The notes below the pieces were generated by a model. That model had not been told where the DNA came from and made no database searches. It worked only from the letters and a program-made list of their open reading frames with translations. A DNA stretch of 64,000 nucleotides from Emiliania huxleyi CCMP1516 (taxonomy: Eukaryota > Haptophyta > Isochrysidales > Noelaerhabdaceae): assembly GCF_000372725.1 (NCBI RefSeq), contig NW_005195300.1, positions 158,451 through 222,450 on the forward strand, in the 5' to 3' direction. Within the stretch, counting starts at the first letter, position 1; every line of letters begins with the position of its first letter. A program made the position numbers and the translations under genes. Below, piece by piece: positions 59,257 to 64,000 of the stretch.

Positions 59257-62200
59257 TCCGCCGCCTCCGCCTCTGGCGCTCCCGCCACCCGCTTTCCAAT
59301 CACAGACAGGCGGTGCAGCGTCGCCGAGGGGGTCGGCGCGGGGCCGTCGGCGCCAGCCTTGGCCGCGGCCACCAAGTCTGCGATCTGCGCGCGCGCGGCG
59401 TCGAGCTCGCGCTGCAGCGCCTCGCGCGACGCCGCCGCCTCCGCCGCGGCCGCCGCCTCCTGCTCCAGCCGGCGCGCCTCGAGCTGCCGCCGCGCCCCCT
59501 CAGCCTCGTCGCGCAAGCCGACCAGCTGCTGCCGCAGCGCCCGCTGCTCCCCCTGCTCGGCCTGCATCCGCTCGATCAGCTCGCCGACGTCCGCCTCGCC
59601 CGCACCTATTCACAGCCAGAGGTGTGAAGAGACGCTGTTCACAGCTCGCCGACGTCCGCCTCGCCCGCGCCGAGCGACTCGACCGCGTCGTCGAGCACGT
59701 CAGGCTGCAGCCCGAGCCGCCGCGCGATGGCAATGGCGTTGGAGCGGCCGGGGACGCCTAGAGGGCAATCTCGGGCAATCTCGGGTGATCTCGCGTGATC
59801 TCGCCGTCCTCTCGCGTTGTCGGACGCCCCAGAGGAGGCGGTAGGTTGGCGCGAGCGCGACGTCGTCGAACTCGACGCATGCGTTCTCGAAGGCGGCGTC
59901 CGAGTACCTGTTAGTGAGTGACCCTGCCGCTCCTCAGAGGCTCATGAACTGCTTCATTAGAGGGGGGAAGGGGGGGGGGGGGGGGGGTCCGGGTACTTGA
60001 GCGTCTTGAGCGACGAGTGGTGCGTCGTGCACATCGTCAGCCCCGCCGTCGCCTTGAGCCGCCGCAGCACCTATTTCACAGCTAGAGGTGTGAAGAGACG
60101 CTGCTCACAGCCCGCCGTCGCCTTGAGCCGCCGCAGCACCTATTCACAGCTAGAGGTGTGAAGAGACGCTGCTCACAGCCCGCCGTCGCCTTGAGCCGCC
60201 GCAGCACCTATTCACAGCTAGAGGTGTGAAGAGACGCTGCTCACAGCCCGCCGTCGCCTTGAGCCGCCGCAGCACCTATTCACAGCTAGAGGTGTGAAGA
60301 GACGCTGCTCACAGCCCGCCGTCGCCTTGAGCCGCCGCAGCACCGCCGCCCCGAGCGCAGACCCCTCCGTCGGATCGGTGCCGGCGCCAACCTACCAAAG
60401 GGGGCGGGTCGGTGCCGCCGTCCGCCTCGCCGAGCAGCACGAGCGAGATCAGCCGAGAGATTACCCGAGAGAGTACCCGAGAGTACCCGAGAGAGTACCC
60501 GAGAGTACCCGAGAGTACCCGAGAGTACCCGAGAGTAGCCGAGAGTAGCCGAGAGTACCCGAGAGTAGCCGAGAGTACCCGAGAGTACCCGAGAGTACCC
60601 GAGAGTACCCGAGAGTACCCGAGAGTACCCGAGAGTACCCGAGAGTACCCGAGAGGACCCGAGAGTAGCCGAGAGTACCCGAGAGTAGCCGAGAGGACCC
60701 GAGAGTGCCCGAGAGTACCCGAGAGTACCCGAGAGTACCCGAGAGTACCCGAGAGTGCCCGAGAGTACCCGAGATTGCCCGAGAGTGCCCGAGAGAACCC
60801 GAGAGTGCCCGAGATTGCCCGAGATTGCCCGAGATTGCGCCTCGTCGAGCAGTACGAGAGACTCGCCGCTCGCGCGCTGCAGGATGGCGCGCACCTATTC
60901 ACAGCTGCAGGTGTGAAGAGACGCTGTTCACAGCGACTCGCCGCTCACGCGCTGCAGGATGGCGCGCACCCGCGCCACGTGCGCCGAGAAGGTCGAGAGG
61001 GACTGCACCTATTCACAGCTGCAGGTGTGAAGAGACGCTGTTCACAGCTCGCCGAGAAGGTCGAGAGCGACCGCACCAGCGACTGGTCGTCGCCTAGGGG
61101 ACCTATTCACAGCTAGAGGTGTGAAGAGACGCTGTTCACAGCGACTGGTCGTCGCCTAGTAGGAGATCGCAACCTCGGCTGATCTCGGGTGGATCTCGGC
61201 TGATCTCGCGTGCGACGACGGGCCGTCGTCGCCGATGTCTGCCATCACGGCGTCAAACCAGGGCACGGCGGCGACCGCCGACGGCGAGGCGTCGGCCGAG
61301 AGAGAGCGGCCACGCGGCTCTGAGCAGACGGGCCACAGTCCAGCCTGCGATTTGGGGGGAGATGGGGGGGGATGGGGGGGCGGGGGGGGGGAGATGGGGG
61401 GAGAGATGGGGGGAGAGATGGGGGGAGAGATGGGGGGAGATGGGGGGAGACGGGGGGAGACGGGGGGAGACGGGGGGAGATGGGGGGAGATGGGGGGAGG
61501 TGAGGCCAGCCTTGGCCATCAGCACTGCCAGCCCGAGGTTCTTCAGTGCCACTGTCTTCCCGCCGGTGTTCGGCCCGGTGATCACGATCGCGCGCACGTG
61601 CGGCGGGAGCTCGTAGTCCTGCTCAAACGACGACCTTACTCAAGGGCTGATTCAGGGCTGATTAAGGGCTAATTTAGGGCTAGTTAAGGGCTAGTTAAGG
61701 AAACTCGTAGTCCTGCTAAAACGACGACCTTAATCAAGGGCTGATTAAGGGCTGATTAAGGGCTGATTAAGGGCTGATTGAGGGCTGATTAAGGGCTGAT
61801 TAAGGAGGCTCGTAGTCCTGCGCCACGACATCGCCCCGCTCGACCGGCTCGGACGGCGCAGGCTGCAGCAGCAGAGGGTGCAGCAGCCCCTGCAGTGCCA
61901 CGCCCTCCGCCCGGTGGTCCGAGAAGCGGACGGGCACTCCGCCCACGGCGGCGGCGTACCGCGCGCGCGCGGCGGCGAGGTCGACCTTCGTCACGGCGCT
62001 GTGCAGCGCCTCGAGTTCAAGAGCGACGGCAGGCGCGCCCACTCGCTTGGAGAGCGCCTGCAGCACCGCCCGCACGTACGTCATCTCTCGGCCGTCTCTC
62101 GGCCGTCTCTCGGCCGCCTAGCGCCTGCAGCACCGCCCGCACGTACGTCATCTCTCGGCCGTCTCTCGGCCGTCTCTCGGCCGCCTAGCGCCTGCAGCAC

Positions 62201-63054
62201 CGCCCGCACGAGCGTTTGCTCGCGCCTGGCGAGCTGGCGCAGCTTTGTGTTTGCGCCCTCGACCTGCGGGGAGAGATGGGGAGATGCGGGGAGATACAGG
62301 GAGAGATTGGGAGATATGGGGGCTGGGCCCGCCAACCTGCACGGAGATACAGGGAGATATTGGGAGATATGGGGGCTGGGCCCGCCAACCTGCACGGAGA
62401 TATGGGGAGATATGGGGGGATATGGGGGCTGGGCCCGCCAACCTGCACGGAGATATGGGGAGATATGGGGAGATATGGGGAGATATGGGGGGATATGGGG
62501 AGATATGGGGGGATATGGGGGATGGGCTCTCCAACCTCCTTGGGCTCGATAAAGAGCGTCTGCCCCGAGCCAGACACGTCGCGCACGACGCCCGGCACGC
62601 GGTGCTTCTGCTTGGCCACCACCTGCAAGGCGGAGCGGTCCGCTCTCTCCCCAAGACGAAAGCGTCATCATGTACCCCCATATCTCCCCATATCTCCCCA
62701 TATCTCCCCATATCTCAGGCCGCCTGCAGGACGAAGCGGTCCGCGCGCAGCGTCGGCAAACGGTTCGCCAGCACCGAGTCGCCCTTCTTCGCCACCAGCT
62801 CCGCCAGGCTCTTGCGCACCGCCGCCGCCAGCTCTCGCTTGGCGAACCGCACCTCGCCGAGCCCGTCCGAGGCGGAGTCGCGCACGACGCCTAGCGGGGA
62901 CGTGTCTCGGACATGTCGCGGACGTGTCCCGGAACGTCTCCGAGGCGGAGTCGCGCGTCTTTCGCCGGCGTCGTCGACTGCCTCGTCAATGGCGAGCTTG
63001 AGAGCCGCCTGCACGCCGACCCCGTCGAAGAGGGCCGGGAGCCTATGCGGCACG

Positions 63055-63088
<34 letters not shown>

Positions 63089-63611
63089 TGCCGCTGCTGC
63101 CTTGCGCATCGTCGAGCGAGCGCATCTTCTTGACGAGAGAGGCTGCGGCCCCGAGGGAGGTGGATATGGAGGCGAGTTGCGGGCCCTCGAGCACCGCTCC
63201 CTTGGACGCCAGCGAGACCAGTGGCAGCCAGTCGGTGAAGCCCTTGAGCTCGAGAGGCACGCCGAGGCTCCTCTCGATGGCGAACGCCTCTGCCGTCTCC
63301 TCGAGCAGCGCCTCCGACTCGGCGCGCTCGCGCGGCAGCGGGATGCCAGCGCCGTACAGCTCGCGCGAAAAGGCCGTCGACGCGTGCTGAGCGACGTGCG
63401 CGGAGAGCCGAGGCCACTCGAGCAGGTCGAGCGTTGCCACGGCTGGGTCGGCAGCGGTGGGCGCGGGAGAGCTCTCTTCGGCAGCGGCGGGAGCTGCGGT
63501 GGACTCGGCGGTCGCTCCAAGCAGGACCGCTGCAGGACGCTGGGCCGGTTTAAGCTGAGGCGCGAGCTGCCGAGGCGCGAAGGCGGCTGCCACGGCTGCC
63601 ACGAAAAGCAT
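58737..63611 (-). CDS. mutS2: MutS2 family ATPase/endonuclease, plastid-targeted, 15 exons
   Basis: Exons (minus): 63611-62957, 62890-62724, 62622-62536, 62263-62192, 62057-61824, 61621-61511, 61344-61233, 61093-61077, 61008-60970, 60894-60841, 60391-60344, 60070-59997, 59907-59828, 59757-59671 and 59605-58737. Phases fit throughout and give 901 residues. The leader ([15 protein letters not shown]) has a signal peptide plus AFAP motif, expected for secondary plastids. Walker A is GPNTGGKT (421-428), Walker B LVLLDE then [10 protein letters not shown] (511-526), and the H-loop [10 protein letters not shown]-terminal Smr domain has [11 protein letters not shown] and ITGRGTG, where the usual His of HGxGxG is Thr. 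MutS2 proteins act on branched DNA or stalled ribosomes; a plastid role is inferred. Nine of 14 introns have GC donors. Confidence 0.85.
59606..59670 (-). repeat. GC-AG exon-copy intron, family A
   Basis: The coding strand starts GCGCGGGCGAGGCGGACGTC, a copy of the next exon (GTGCGGGCGAGGCGGACGTC) with the T of GT changed to C, and ends CTGTGAATAG. Splicing restores [12 protein letters not shown]. Confidence 0.85.
60071..60343 (-). repeat. Four tandem 68-bp GT-AG intron units, family A
   Basis: Units end at 60343, 60275, 60207 and 60139 (three of 68 bp, one of 69). Each begins with the following exon sequence (GTGCTGCGGCGGCTCAAGGC) and ends CAGCGTCTCTTCACACC...CTGTGAATAG. The units are identical except for one inserted T, so the array is very young. 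Confidence 0.9.
60392..60840 (-). repeat. GC-AG intron with about 38-copy 10-bp minisatellite
   Basis: The unit is GTACTCTCGG with variants. A copy of the exon end (CTCGTGCTGCTCGGCGAG) closes the minisatellite at 60426, followed by 34 bases that look like the original intron, ending TTTGGTAG. It splits the Walker B region exactly between LLDE and [10 protein letters not shown]. Confidence 0.8.
60895..60969 (-). repeat. GT-AG exon-copy intron, family A
   Basis: The coding strand starts GTGCGCGCCATCCTGCAGCG like the next exon, continues through CTGTGAACAGCGTCTC and ends CTGTGAATAG. The duplicated block is about 36 bases with one mismatch. Confidence 0.85.
61009..61076 (-). repeat. GT-AG exon-copy intron, family A
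   Basis: Starts GTGCGGTCGCTCTCGACCTT against exon GTGCAGTCCCTCTCGACCTT, and ends CTGTGAATAG. Confidence 0.85.
61094..61232 (-). repeat. Two back-to-back GC-AG intron units
   Basis: Unit 61156-61232 (GATCAGCC-type insert) and unit 61094-61155 (family A insert) both start with GCGACGACC-type exon copies. No coding base lies between them. Confidence 0.8.
61345..61510 (-). repeat. GC-AG intron of CATCTCCCCC repeats
   Basis: Starts GCTGGCCTC, a copy of the next exon start GCTGGACTG. The rest is tandem CCCCATCTCC and ends AATCGCAG. Confidence 0.75.
61622..61823 (-). repeat. Intron of TTAATCAGCCC repeats with three exon copies
   Basis: CAGGACTACGAG occurs at the upstream exon end, in the middle (about 61690-61702) and at the downstream exon start. 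Eleven-base TTAATCAGCCC or TTAACTAGCCC units fill the intervals. A GC-AG parse gives VVQDYELPP. Confidence 0.75.
62058..62191 (-). repeat. Two tandem 67-bp GC-AG intron units
   Basis: Each unit runs from CAG|GCGCTAGGCGGCC through ACGGCCGAGAG repeats into a new copy of the exon end (GTGCGGGCGGTGCTGCAG). Removing both restores [14 protein letters not shown]. Confidence 0.85.
62264..62535 (-). repeat. GT-AG intron with internal CAG|GTTGGCGGGC junctions
   Basis: Three internal units each start GTTGG after GTGCAG and continue into CCCATATCTCCC repeats, so acceptor and donor sequences sit back to back inside the intron. Confidence 0.8.
62623..62723 (-). repeat. GC-AG intron with exon-end copy
   Basis: The exon end GGACCGCTTCGTCCTGCAG is repeated, diverged, at the intron end (GGACCGCTCCGCCTTGCAG) after GATATGGGGA repeats. 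Splicing restores [17 protein letters not shown]. Confidence 0.8.
62891..62956 (-). repeat. GC-AG exon-copy intron with GACACGTCC insert
   Basis: Starts GCGCGACTCCGCCTCGGA, repeated in the next exon (GTGCGCGACTCCGCCTCGGA), followed by GACACGTCC/GACATGTCC units and CGCTAG. Confidence 0.75.
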
Positions 63612-64000
63612 GGCCGGTTCTGGGAAGAGGTGCAGGGAGAAGAAGAAAAGCGCAACTCGCACGCCCCTGGCGGGCCCTCTCCGCGCCGCGATGCGCCCCC
63701 TCCCCCCTCGCTTTTGCAAAATCCTGCAAAGGTGGGGACGTGTCTGTCCTCGACCCAGCCCTAGCTTGGGATGTCCGTTTTATTTATTTATTTTATTGGG
63801 CGCCGCGGACCAGTTCCGCGAGCGCTCGTCAGCGGGTGGTGTGCGGTTCTTGCCGTAGTTCCTCTTCGGTCGCCTAGCCCCGGCGCCGTCTGTCGGACGC
63901 CTGCGTGTCACGAGTGCGAGCCGCTCGCGGTTCGTACACCCGCTTGCGGGTTCGAGTGGCGGGCCATCCCGCTTGCGGGATGGCTTAGCGGGTTCGAGCC
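63612..64000. other. Upstream region of the MutS2 gene
   Basis: Holds the presumed promoter and 5' leader. The last 80 bases repeat CCCGCTTGCGGG twice, next to GCGGGTTCGAG. No tRNA fold could be made. Confidence 0.4.

Noticed and set aside
60071-60343. CRISPR-like array (68-bp periodic repeats)
   Set aside because: Units contain no variable spacers, abut directly and carry intron signals in a eukaryotic gene.
60294-61116. Long open frames rich in [10 protein letters not shown] and the antisense [10 protein letters not shown]
   Set aside because: They translate the 10-bp minisatellite of a MutS2 intron and are not genes.
61619-61817. GA-AG splice parse of a MutS2 intron
   Set aside because: Possible because GACTACGAG is duplicated, but shifting the borders gives a GC-AG intron with an equally good protein, so a GA donor is not required.
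63900-64000. Possible tRNA at the right edge (GCGGGTTCGAG motifs)
   Set aside because: The GGTTCGAG blocks resemble a T arm, but the adjacent CCCGCTTGCGGG palindromes leave a two-base loop and no acceptor stem can be formed.

Overview
The window looks like nuclear DNA of a GC-rich eukaryotic alga with a secondary red plastid, most likely a haptophyte (a pelagophyte-like stramenopile is the alternative). The evidence is short spliced exons, very high GC, long CA/TG/TC microsatellites, a plastid-type presequence on a MutS2 protein (signal peptide followed by an AFAPR motif), and protein families typical of such genomes: BspA-type leucine-rich proteins, long tandem ankyrin proteins with a WSPASHSLFP-type tail, RCC1, AP2, NHL-BTB and actin-fragmin-kinase-like proteins. 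No ribosomal RNA, convincing tRNA, CRISPR array or bacterial operon was seen. The species assignment is inference.

Layout. 0-10 kb: start of a membrane protein, a secreted AGY-repeat protein, two paralogous BspA-type genes, a frameshifted ankyrin gene fused to a WD-repeat fragment. 10-17.5 kb: a retroelement-like remnant, a discoidin-like protein, a two-module ankyrin protein, a 5'-truncated serine hydrolase, a fatty acid hydroxylase/sterol desaturase. 17.5-22.4 kb is gene-poor, with inverted repeats, long palindromes and a LINE-type endonuclease remnant. 22.4-30 kb: a secreted protein, an 11-repeat ankyrin protein, an actin-fragmin-kinase-like protein, a decayed mobile-like ORF. 30-32 kb: an AP2 protein followed by satellites and an internal telomere-like array. 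32-48 kb: NHL-BTB protein, a GH19-GH18 chitinase, a glycosyltransferase pseudogene, an F-box/RCC1 protein, a secreted protein with an in-frame TGA, a homeodomain protein, a TauD-type dioxygenase. 48-64 kb: a Cys-rich membrane protein, an ADP-ribosyltransferase-LRR gene next to a 140-bp inverted repeat, an FAD monooxygenase and a 15-exon MutS2 gene.

The most striking observation is a recent intron-gain process. In the MutS2, TauD, actin-fragmin-kinase and fatty-acid-hydroxylase genes almost every intron begins with a copy of the first 8-40 bases of the following exon (or ends with a copy of the preceding exon end), followed by one of a few short repeat inserts that ends in AG. Removing one copy plus the insert restores an uninterrupted, family-typical protein. 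Donors are more often GC than GT (about 19 of 33 introns I modelled). Some insertions are repeated four times in tandem, one sits exactly on an older splice acceptor, and one insert family carries a 9-base core that is inverted between two genes. The spliced models are internally consistent (MutS2 901 aa, TauD 429 aa, kinase-like 578 aa, hydroxylase 458 aa), which supports the interpretation, but no transcript evidence was available.

The genes do not form one pathway. The shared themes are secreted or membrane surface proteins, repeat-scaffold proteins and continuing sequence turnover by duplication, insertion and frameshift.
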